DNA from: SAR116 cluster bacterium
GTDB lineage: Bacteria; Pseudomonadota; Alphaproteobacteria; Puniceispirillales; Marisalimonadaceae
Length of the DNA stretch: 5,018 nt
NCBI GenBank assembly: GCA_002691795.1
Contig: NZIY01000076.1
Coordinates: 3,743 to 8,760, forward strand
Reading direction: 5' to 3'
The translations under genes and the position numbers were made by a program. Position 1 is the stretch's first letter, and every line of letters starts with the position of its first letter. The notes beneath the pieces are model-generated. The model worked only from the letters and a program-made list of their open reading frames with translations, ran no database searches and was not told where the DNA came from. Shown here piece by piece: positions 1 through 5,018 of this stretch.

Positions 1-1135
1 ATTTAATAATATCAAAATCATTAGTATCACTATCCCATAATATAACAGATGGATGATTTATCCCATTGAAGAAATTAGTTTTTACTAAGGTATAATGCGC
101 TTGATCTAAAAAAACAACTTTTTGACCTAATTTTGGCTTTTCTTTAAAATTATATTCCCCAATTATATCACCGGCTAGACAACTTGGACCACCTAAAATC
201 ACCTTTTCTCCATAAGAGGGCTCATTCATTAATGGAGGTCTATAAGGTGCTTCTATTACATCTGGCATATGACAAACAGGACTAATGTCTGTAATTCCAA
301 TATTAGGTATGCTATTTTTATCTCCATCTATATAGTCAATAATTTCACCTACTAAGATCCCAGATTCAAAAACCACAGCTTCACCAGGTTCTAAAATTAT
401 TTGACAATTTGTTATTCTTTTTAAATTTAAAAGGAAATCAGTTAATTTTTTTAAATCATAATCTGATCTTGTTATATGGTGACCACCACCTAAATTGATC
501 CAATTTAAATTTTTTACAAAATTTTTAACAAATGGCCAAACATTGTTCCATGTATTTTCTAATGTATCAAAATTCTGTTCACACAGAGAATGAAAATGAA
601 TTCCTTTTAGGGATTGGACATCTAATTGATCAAGTAGATTTATATGCACTCCTAATCTAGAGTTTATATTTGAAGAATTATATTTTTGAACTTCGACTTC
701 TGAATATAAAGGATTTATTCTGCAACCCATATCAAGATTTTGACCAAAGCATAAATTTTTAAATTTATCAATTTGGGATTTAGAGTTAAATATTACATGA
801 TCTGAATATTTAACTATTTCATCAAATTCATTTGCTTTAAATGCAGGTGAATACGTACTTACAAGACCATTAAAATATTTTCTTCCAAGTTTTGCTTCAT
901 TAAGGCCAGAAGCACATACTCCATCTAAGCTGTCAGATATAATCGGGAAAAGGTGTTTAAGAGAAAATGCTTTAAGAGCGAGAAGTATTTTAACATCAGC
1001 GTTAATTTTTAACTTATTAAATAATTCTAAATTTTCTTTAAGAACTTTTATATCAATAACGTAACATGGCGTTGGTAATTTTGATAGATCAAGCTTTTGA
1101 AAATATTTTTTATCTATTTTGACTGTTGGAAGCAT
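1..1135 (-). CDS. nspC: Carboxynorspermidine/carboxyspermidine decarboxylase, 3' end cut by window edge
   Basis: This is a PLP-dependent decarboxylase of the fold type III (alanine racemase-like) family. It removes the carboxyl group from carboxynorspermidine or carboxyspermidine, the last step of the alternative spermidine route. I translated 378 codons from the ATG at 1135 without a stop. Family members are about 375-385 residues, so only a few C-terminal residues should be missing. Visible motifs are LLALKAFS with the likely PLP Schiff-base lysine K55, IHFHSLCE (179-186), INLGGGHH (213-220), LEPGEAVV (248-255), PVCHMPD (286-292), GGPSCLAGD (315-323) with the likely catalytic C319 and D323, and DQAHYT (344-349) followed by FFNG. 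The active site is expected at a dimer interface. The start lies one base after the dehydrogenase stop and has no clear Shine-Dalgarno sequence, so translational coupling is likely. The family call is secure. Whether the substrate carries a norspermidine, spermidine or aminopropylagmatine backbone cannot be read from sequence. Confidence 0.93.
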   Translation of the reverse strand, partial: MLPTVKIDKKYFQKLDLSKLPTPCYVIDIKVLKENLELFNKLKINADVKILLALKAFSLKHLFPIISDSLDGVCASGLNEAKLGRKYFNGLVSTYSPAFKANEFDEIVKYSDHVIFNSKSQIDKFKNLCFGQNLDMGCRINPLYSEVEVQKYNSSNINSRLGVHINLLDQLDVQSLKGIHFHSLCEQNFDTLENTWNNVWPFVKNFVKNLNWINLGGGHHITRSDYDLKKLTDFLLNLKRITNCQIILEPGEAVVFESGILVGEIIDYIDGDKNSIPNIGITDISPVCHMPDVIEAPYRPPLMNEPSYGEKVILGGPSCLAGDIIGEYNFKEKPKLGQKVVFLDQAHYTLVKTNFFNGINHPSVILWDSDTNDFDIIK

Positions 1136-1136
1136 A

Positions 1137-2342
1137 TCAGAAATCAAGAGGCTCATCTAATTCAATAATTTTATTTGGAAGACCATATAAATTTAAATAT
1201 TTAATAAACGGATCTGGATCAAATTGTTCTAGATTCCATACTCCTGGTTTGAACCATATTTTTTTTAACATTAATAAAGACCCAATCATTGCAGGAACAC
1301 CTGTAGTGTATGATACTGCTTGGCTTTCAACTTCTTCAAAACACTTCTTATGATCACAGACATTGTAACAATATATTGTTTTAGTTTTATTGTCTTTTAA
1401 ACCAGTGACTATTGTGCCAATGCAAGTTTTTCCTTTTGTATTTTTTCCTAATGAACTTGGATCTGGTAACACCTCTTTTAAAAACTCTAAAGGAATTATT
1501 TCAGTATTTTTGAATTTGATTGGTTTGATAGAGGTGAGCCCAATATTTTGTAAAACGTTGAGATGATTTAAATATGAATCACCAAATGTCATCCAAAACC
1601 TAGCTTTTTTAATAGTCTTAAAATTTTTTACGAGACTTTCAAGTTCTTCGTGGTACATAAGGTACATATTTTTTTTTCCAATTTCAGGAAAATCAAATTC
1701 TTTTTTTTCAGATAATGGAATACCATTTATCCATTTACCATTTTCAAAAAATTTACTCTCTTGAGTGATTTCTCTTATATTTATTTCAGGATTAAAGTTT
1801 GTTGCAAAATGTTGACCATGTTCTCCACCATTACAATCTAAAATATCTAAATAGTTTATTTCGTCAAAATAATGTTTATTTATGTACGATGTATATACAT
1901 TTGTAACACCAGGATCAAAGCCTGATCCTAATAATGCCATTAACCCTTTTTCTACAAACTTTTCTCTTAAATCCCATTGCCATTTGTATTCAAACTTTGC
2001 TTCATCACGAGGTTCATAGTTAGCAGTGTCAAGATAATGGACATTTTTATTTAAACAAGCTTCCATTATATTTAGGTCTTGATAAGGTAATGCTAAGTTG
2101 ATTACCAATTCAGGGTTATATTTACTGATTATATTTGAAGTTTCAGAAACATTGTCTGCATCTAGTTCTTCAATTTTTATATCTATATTAAATTTTGATT
2201 TAATTTTGTTTTTAATTTTTTTACAATTTTGGATTGTTCTACTAGCTAGTATGATTTCTTTAAATTGGTCTTTTAATTGAGCCATTTTATGAATTGTAAC
2301 AGAAGACACACCTCCAGCACCAATAACAAGAACTTTTCCCAA
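1137..2342 (-). CDS. Carboxynorspermidine/carboxyspermidine dehydrogenase (saccharopine dehydrogenase family)
   Basis: This 401-residue NAD(P)H-dependent enzyme condenses L-aspartate beta-semialdehyde with a diamine and reduces the imine. The product is carboxyspermidine from putrescine, or carboxynorspermidine from diaminopropane. The N-terminal Rossmann fold starts with VLVIGAGGVSS (4-14), and ASR at 33-35 suggests NADPH preference. The central part carries family signatures: YLDTANYEP (103-111), KFEYKWQW (116-123), LLGSGFDPGVT (137-147) and HFATNFNPEINIRE (178-191). The C-terminal part has TFGDSYLNHLNVLQNIGLTS (252-271), LPDPSSLG (292-299), YNVCDHKKC (326-334), SYTTGVPAMIG (344-354) and EQFDPDPF (372-379). 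These distinguish it from true lysine-pathway saccharopine dehydrogenases. The start codon is TTG, placed by a strong AGAGG five bases upstream and because the Rossmann strand begins at residue 3; the next Met is residue 20. It lies 15 bases after speA and one base before nspC. The reaction type is secure, but the preferred amine (putrescine, diaminopropane or agmatine) is not. Confidence 0.94.
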   Translation of the reverse strand: MGKVLVIGAGGVSSVTIHKMAQLKDQFKEIILASRTIQNCKKIKNKIKSKFNIDIKIEELDADNVSETSNIISKYNPELVINLALPYQDLNIMEACLNKNVHYLDTANYEPRDEAKFEYKWQWDLREKFVEKGLMALLGSGFDPGVTNVYTSYINKHYFDEINYLDILDCNGGEHGQHFATNFNPEINIREITQESKFFENGKWINGIPLSEKKEFDFPEIGKKNMYLMYHEELESLVKNFKTIKKARFWMTFGDSYLNHLNVLQNIGLTSIKPIKFKNTEIIPLEFLKEVLPDPSSLGKNTKGKTCIGTIVTGLKDNKTKTIYCYNVCDHKKCFEEVESQAVSYTTGVPAMIGSLLMLKKIWFKPGVWNLEQFDPDPFIKYLNLYGLPNKIIELDEPLDF

Positions 2343-2347
2343 TATGA

Positions 2348-2352
2348 CCTCT
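2348..2352 (-). promoter_or_regulatory. Shine-Dalgarno site for the TTG-started dehydrogenase
   Basis: On the minus strand the 15-base gap after the speA stop reads AGAGG, then TCATA, then the TTG start. The five-base spacer is good for initiation. This site decides the start of the dehydrogenase, since no ATG or GTG is available before the Rossmann motif. It is the clearest ribosome binding site in the polyamine operon; speA and nspC lack comparable ones. Confidence 0.75.
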
Positions 2353-2357
2353 ATTTA

Positions 2358-4229
2358 TTATTCAAAATAAGTATATCCATCTATAGACGCTTTAAAATTT
2401 TTTAACAATTGATTTTTTTCTTTTGAATTTATTACATTTTTTTTGTGAAATTTTTCCGTTATTCCAGTAAAGGTATTCAAAACTTCATTAGAAGAATATT
2501 CAACATAATTTAAGACTTGTGATATTTTATCACCTGTTTGTTCATGAATTACTTTAAATTTACCATTATCTTCAAGTTTAACTGTAGAGATGTTAGTGTC
2601 ACCAAATAAATTGTGGAGATCACCAAGAGTTTCCTGATATGCACCAATAAAAAATACACCTAAATAATACTCATCATTGTTTTTTATATCGTGTAAAGGT
2701 AAAGTGTCACTTATGCCATTCTTCAATACAAATTTTGAAATTACACCATCGCTGTCGCAAGTGATATCATTTATGATAACATTTCTATTTGGTTTACGGT
2801 TAAGTTTTTGAATTGGTGCAATTGGATGTAATTGATCTATGGCCCACATATCAGGTAAACTTTGAAATAGTGAAAAATTTCCATGATATATATCAGCTAA
2901 ATTTTTAAGTTTACTATTTATAGGGTTAGAACTTAATTGATTTTTTTTAACAAATTTTTTTATTTGGTTTAAAACATATAAATATGTTTTTTCAACTTTT
3001 GAAATTTCAGATAAATTAATTTGTCCATTTCTAAATAAAATTCTCAATTCGTCTCTATAATAATTAAGGTCATTAAAACATTCTTGAATTCTATCAAAAG
3101 TAATATATTTCAAAATTTGTATCATGTAAGATAAGTAAATATGATCAGCTTTATTAAGCTTAGGACATGATTTTACATTAAAAATTGTTGTATCTAAAAT
3201 ATTGAAAATTAAAATTGAACTTGGAGCTACTGTTGCTCTACCAGATTCAGTTATAATAATTGGATGATTGATTTTTACTTTATCTAATTCAAGTTTTAGA
3301 GTTTCAACAATATTAAAACAATATTCTTCCATTGTGTAGTTAATTGAATGAAATTTTGATTTATTTTCTCCTGTATAGTCAACTCCAAGTCCTCCGCCCA
3401 AATCAAGATATTTTAATGGTGCTCCATAATTAAAAATTTCAATAAAGAACCTGCAAGCTTCTTGAGTATATTTTCTTATTTCTATTATATCTGGTACTTG
3501 GCTACCTAAATGAGAATGTTGAAGAATTAAGCAATCTAATAGATTGTTTAATTTTAGCTTATTAAGGGCCTCGGTAATTTTATTAACTGGTAATCCAAAC
3601 GCGCTTCTATCACCACTTGATTGTGACCATTTTCCACTTACAACGTTAGTAAGTTTTATTCTTATGCCCAGTAAAGGCTTTATTTTAAGCAAGTTAGATA
3701 TTTTAATTATCAAATCTAATTCTCTTAGACTTTCAATTACAATAATTGTTTTAATTTCAATTTTATTGGCAAGCAAAGAAAGGTTTATAAATTCTTTATC
3801 TTTAGTTCCATTACAAACGATCAAAGCATCTTTTGTTAAATTTTGACTGAGAGCAATCAATAATTCAGCTTTAGATCCAACTTCAAGCCCTGAGTTAAAT
3901 TTTTTACCAAACTTTATAACATTTTTAACTACTTGTGATTGTTGATTAACTTTTATTGGGTAAATACTCTTAAATTTATTTTTATATCCTATACTTCTAA
4001 TTGATTTATTAAAACTATCGTTAATATCATTAATCATATATTCCAAATAATCGGCGACCCTAATGATATATGGAGGAGAAAGATTTTTATTTAGTGATTT
4101 TATTATAGAAGTTAAGTCAACAGGTGGATTACTTTTTTTAAGAGGATTTAAAAGTCCTAAATTACCATTTTTAAGTATTTTAAAAAATATTTTACCCCAT
4201 TTTTCAATTCCATAAATATCATTTTTCAT
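2358..4229 (-). CDS. speA: Biosynthetic arginine decarboxylase
   Basis: This 623-residue PLP enzyme decarboxylates L-arginine to agmatine, the entry step of polyamine synthesis here. It belongs to the fold type III decarboxylases, like NspC, rather than the fold type I inducible AdiA/SpeC group. Motifs in order are YGIEKWG (6-12) matching the family N-terminus, YPIKVNQ (90-96) with Schiff-base lysine K93, GLEVGSKAEL (114-123), VCNGTKDKEFI (138-148), SGKWSQSSGDRSAFGL (198-213), QHSHLGSQ (237-244), DLGGGLGVDYTG (276-287), ITESGRA (326-332), NFSLFQSLPDMWAIDQ (451-466), ITCDSDG (489-495) with likely catalytic C491, IGAYQE (528-533), HNLFGDT (539-545) and DGYTYFE at the end. It is about 35 residues shorter than my recollection of E. 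coli SpeA (658), almost all at the N-terminus, so the catalytic core is complete. The ATG at 4229 is supported by YGIEKWG lying right after it. It heads the operon and faces msrA across an 89-base gap. Confidence 0.96.
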   Translation of the reverse strand: MKNDIYGIEKWGKIFFKILKNGNLGLLNPLKKSNPPVDLTSIIKSLNKNLSPPYIIRVADYLEYMINDINDSFNKSIRSIGYKNKFKSIYPIKVNQQSQVVKNVIKFGKKFNSGLEVGSKAELLIALSQNLTKDALIVCNGTKDKEFINLSLLANKIEIKTIIVIESLRELDLIIKISNLLKIKPLLGIRIKLTNVVSGKWSQSSGDRSAFGLPVNKITEALNKLKLNNLLDCLILQHSHLGSQVPDIIEIRKYTQEACRFFIEIFNYGAPLKYLDLGGGLGVDYTGENKSKFHSINYTMEEYCFNIVETLKLELDKVKINHPIIITESGRATVAPSSILIFNILDTTIFNVKSCPKLNKADHIYLSYMIQILKYITFDRIQECFNDLNYYRDELRILFRNGQINLSEISKVEKTYLYVLNQIKKFVKKNQLSSNPINSKLKNLADIYHGNFSLFQSLPDMWAIDQLHPIAPIQKLNRKPNRNVIINDITCDSDGVISKFVLKNGISDTLPLHDIKNNDEYYLGVFFIGAYQETLGDLHNLFGDTNISTVKLEDNGKFKVIHEQTGDKISQVLNYVEYSSNEVLNTFTGITEKFHKKNVINSKEKNQLLKNFKASIDGYTYFE

Positions 4230-4235
4230 AATCGC

Positions 4236-4250
4236 TTTATCAGAGATAAA
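4236..4250. repeat. Small inverted repeat just upstream of speA
   Basis: TTTATC and GATAAA form a perfect 6-base inverted repeat separated by three bases, ending seven bases before the speA ATG on the minus strand. As RNA the stem would have only one G-C pair and would be weak. It is equally plausible as a protein-binding half-site pair in the speA leader. In DNA this AT-rich it could also be chance. Confidence 0.3.
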
Positions 4251-4282
4251 TCTAATTTATTCAAGTTTAATTTTAAAATTTA

Positions 4283-4311
4283 TTGATAGTTTGTAATTAC
4301 AGACATATATT
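4283..4311 (+). promoter_or_regulatory. Predicted sigma-70-type promoter of msrA
   Basis: TTGATA at 4283-4288 matches the -35 consensus at five of six positions, and TATATT at 4306-4311 matches the -10 consensus at four of six (TATAAT differs at two positions). The spacer is exactly 17 bases. Transcription would start about seven bases beyond the -10 box, at roughly 4318-4319, which coincides with the A of the msrA ATG. No Shine-Dalgarno sequence precedes that ATG, so the architecture fits a leaderless mRNA. The AT-rich background makes -10 matches common, but the -35 match and exact spacing add weight. Confidence 0.5.
4292..4301. promoter_or_regulatory. Perfect 10-base palindrome within the msrA promoter spacer, possible operator
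   Basis: TGTAATTACA is its own reverse complement and sits between the predicted -35 and -10 boxes of msrA. A repressor bound there would block RNA polymerase, and the same site lies over the weak upstream box of one candidate speA promoter. The symmetry is seen in the sequence, but the operator role is inference and no regulator gene is present in the window. Confidence 0.3.
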
Positions 4312-4318
4312 TATTATT

Positions 4319-4873
4319 ATGGAGACTATAAATAATATATTTCAAAGAGATATCAACTTTGATGCAACAACAGCTGAAAAAATATATTTTGGAATGGGAT
4401 GTTTTTGGGGAGCTGAAAAACTTTTTTGGAAGTTAAATGGTGTACTTGTAACGGCTGTTGGTTACGCAGCAGGTTCTACTGAAAACCCTACCTATGAAGA
4501 CGTTTGTTATGGTGATACTAATCATGCAGAAGTAGTTAAGGTCGTCTATGACCCAAATATAATTGAATTATATACTTTGCTTAAAGAGTTTTGGGAAGGG
4601 CATAATCCTACTCAAGGCATGAGACAAGGAAATGATTTTGGTACGCAATATAGGTCAATTATTATTACCACTAAAAAAGAGCAATTTAATTTAGCTGAAT
4701 CAACAAAGAAAAAATATGAAAAGTTATTAATCCAAAGTGGTTTTTCACATATTACAACTGAGATTGAAAGTTTCAAAAACTTTTACTATGCTGAAAAATA
4801 TCACCAACAATATCTTTCGAAAAATCCTAATGGTTATTGTGGGCTAGGCGGATGTGATGTTGATATGAGATAA
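4319..4873 (+). CDS. msrA: Peptide-methionine (S)-S-oxide reductase A
   Basis: This enzyme reduces the S-epimer of methionine sulfoxide in proteins and free methionine, repairing oxidative damage in the cytoplasm, usually with thioredoxin as reductant. From the ATG at 4319 it has 184 residues. Motifs are [14 protein letters not shown] (24-37) with catalytic C28, GYAAG (48-52), [18 protein letters not shown] (56-73) with the usual active-site glutamate E71, [20 protein letters not shown] (91-110) followed by [10 protein letters not shown] (144-150), [20 protein letters not shown] (155-174) and GLGGC (175-179). It resembles the E. coli and animal type rather than the short Gram-positive type. 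N68 replaces the glycine common in the GxTGHAE motif. The likely resolving cysteine C174 is followed by C179 instead of a cysteine eight residues on. An upstream in-frame TTG at 4283 would add 12 residues, but it overlaps the predicted -35 box and has no ribosome binding site, so the ATG is preferred. Confidence 0.95.
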   Translation: METINNIFQRDINFDATTAEKIYFGMGCFWGAEKLFWKLNGVLVTAVGYAAGSTENPTYEDVCYGDTNHAEVVKVVYDPNIIELYTLLKEFWEGHNPTQGMRQGNDFGTQYRSIIITTKKEQFNLAESTKKKYEKLLIQSGFSHITTEIESFKNFYYAEKYHQQYLSKNPNGYCGLGGCDVDMR

Positions 4874-4879
4874 TTCATC

Positions 4880-4906
4880 TTGACCTAAGCAAAATTTTAT
4901 TATATT
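4880..4906 (+). promoter_or_regulatory. Possible promoter of rpmJ
   Basis: TTGACC at 4880-4885 matches the -35 consensus at five of six positions, and TATATT at 4901-4906 is a fair -10 box. The 15-base spacer is shorter than ideal. At 17 bases the -10 candidate is TATTCA, a weaker match. No terminator hairpin is visible in the 50 bases after msrA, so rpmJ may also be read through from msrA. Confidence 0.3.
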
Positions 4907-4914
4907 CAAAATAT

Positions 4915-4918
4915 GAGG
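4915..4918 (+). promoter_or_regulatory. Shine-Dalgarno site of rpmJ
   Basis: GAGG lies five bases before the rpmJ ATG (spacer TTCAT). It is a good match to the anti-Shine-Dalgarno end of 16S rRNA and supports the ATG at 4924, in contrast with msrA, which has none. Confidence 0.65.
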
Positions 4919-4923
4919 TTCAT

Positions 4924-5018
4924 ATGAAAGTTGTTAGTTCTTTAAAAACACTTAAAGCTAGAGATAGAAACTGTCAAGTTGTAAGGCGCAGAGGCAGGCT
5001 CTATGTGATAAACAAAAA
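4924..5018 (+). CDS. rpmJ: 50S ribosomal protein bL36, zinc-free (YkgO-like) type, cut by window edge
   Basis: The first 31 codons are visible. The protein starts [20 protein letters not shown] (1-20) and continues [11 protein letters not shown] (21-31). This matches bL36, a small basic protein of the large ribosomal subunit, with about ten residues (normally a basic NPRFKARQG-like tail) lost at the edge. Only one cysteine (C17) of the zinc-ribbon set is present, and VINK stands where zinc-binding forms have VICS. It is therefore the cysteine-poor C(-) form that does not bind zinc. Alphaproteobacteria typically carry this form as their only bL36, whereas enteric bacteria use it as a zinc-starvation paralogue. 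The MKVVSSLK opening resembles Rickettsia-type sequences as I remember them. It is not obviously related in function to msrA. Confidence 0.88.
   Translation, partial: MKVVSSLKTLKARDRNCQVVRRRGRLYVINK

Larger units (their letters stand above)
4230..4318. promoter_or_regulatory. Divergent intergenic region between speA and msrA
   Basis: This 89-base region separates the leftward polyamine operon from rightward msrA and must carry promoters for both. The plus-strand promoter is clear and listed separately. On the minus strand I see only weak matches: ATTACA (4297-4292), 16 bases, then TAAAAT (4275-4270); or TTTAAA (4277-4272), 17 bases, then TAGATT (4254-4249). Neither is convincing in such AT-rich DNA. 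There are also two palindromes, AATTTTAAAATT at 4269-4280 and TGTAATTACA at 4292-4301. No small gene or RNA structure is evident. Confidence 0.6.

Noticed and set aside
1126..1353. 75-codon plus-strand open frame
   Set aside because: It is antisense to the 3' end of the dehydrogenase and the nspC start, both strongly conserved. It has no ribosome binding site or recognisable protein features.
1669..1708. Runs of nine and eight T on the plus strand (poly-A in the dehydrogenase coding strand), considered as a phase-variation switch
   Set aside because: They encode ordinary Lys/Asn codons in an intact frame, and runs of six to eight occur repeatedly in this AT-rich window (for example 2437-2444 and 2941-2948). 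A housekeeping biosynthetic gene is an unlikely phase-variable target.
2098..2280. 60-codon plus-strand frame rich in Leu, Ile and Phe, looking like a membrane peptide
   Set aside because: It is the complement of the AT-rich Rossmann-domain coding region of the dehydrogenase. The hydrophobic look is what antisense of Lys/Asn/Glu-rich codons produces.
1137..2342. Lysine-pathway saccharopine dehydrogenase as the identity of the middle gene
   Set aside because: General fold motifs are shared, but signatures such as KFEYKWQW, NFNPEINIRE and EQFDPDPF, together with the speA and nspC neighbours, fit the carboxy(nor)spermidine branch.
3544..3846. 100-codon plus-strand open frame
   Set aside because: It is antisense to the catalytic core of speA, with no initiation signal or family resemblance.
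4269..4280. 12-base palindrome AATTTTAAAATT as an operator
   Set aside because: It is made only of A and T in an AT-rich gap, so chance is a sufficient explanation. I kept only the mixed-sequence TGTAATTACA dyad as a candidate.
4283..4318. TTG-started 12-residue N-terminal extension of MsrA
   Set aside because: The TTG is part of the predicted -35 box, has no Shine-Dalgarno sequence, and the extra residues match nothing in the family. The ATG at 4319 gives a normal-length protein.
4874..4923. Rho-independent terminator after msrA
   Set aside because: There is a T-rich stretch near 4895-4906 but no GC-containing stem before it; the region reads better as a promoter and ribosome binding site for rpmJ.

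Overview
The window is about 27-30% GC by eye and densely coded, with no stretch over 300 bases lacking a gene. The largest gap is the 89 bases at 4230-4318. The short basic protein starting at 4924 is the cysteine-poor form of ribosomal protein bL36, which is the usual form in Alphaproteobacteria. Together with the AT richness and tight packing, this suggests an AT-rich alphaproteobacterium with a compact genome. A free-living (SAR11-like or similar marine) lineage is more likely than an obligate intracellular one, because a polyamine pathway is kept. The order-level placement is inference only.

Positions 1-4229 (minus strand) hold a three-gene unit transcribed leftwards: speA (biosynthetic arginine decarboxylase), then a carboxy(nor)spermidine dehydrogenase of the saccharopine dehydrogenase family, then nspC (carboxynorspermidine decarboxylase). 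The gaps are 15 bases and 1 base, so it reads as one operon. NspC runs off the left edge with only its last few residues likely missing. The set makes spermidine by the 'alternative' route: arginine gives agmatine, an aminopropyl unit from aspartate semialdehyde is added by reductive amination, and the product is decarboxylated. No S-adenosylmethionine decarboxylase or spermidine synthase is needed. No agmatinase or other agmatine-to-putrescine enzyme lies in the window. Whether the dehydrogenase acts on putrescine (carboxyspermidine route) or on agmatine (carboxyaminopropylagmatine route) is therefore open.

Positions 4230-4318 form a divergent intergenic region. On the plus strand it has a well-spaced TTGATA-N17-TATATT promoter whose predicted start falls almost on the msrA ATG, suggesting a leaderless msrA mRNA. 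A perfect 10-base palindrome sits between the two boxes. On the minus strand, speA promoter matches are weaker, and a small inverted repeat lies just before the speA start.

Positions 4319-5018 (plus strand) hold msrA (methionine sulfoxide reductase A), then a 50-base gap with a good ribosome binding site, then the beginning of rpmJ, which is cut by the right edge.

Nothing in the window looks like a defence system, mobile element, CRISPR array or RNA gene. The most informative points are the pathway ambiguity, the TTG start of the dehydrogenase, the msrA promoter architecture and the shortened C-terminal cysteine spacing of MsrA.
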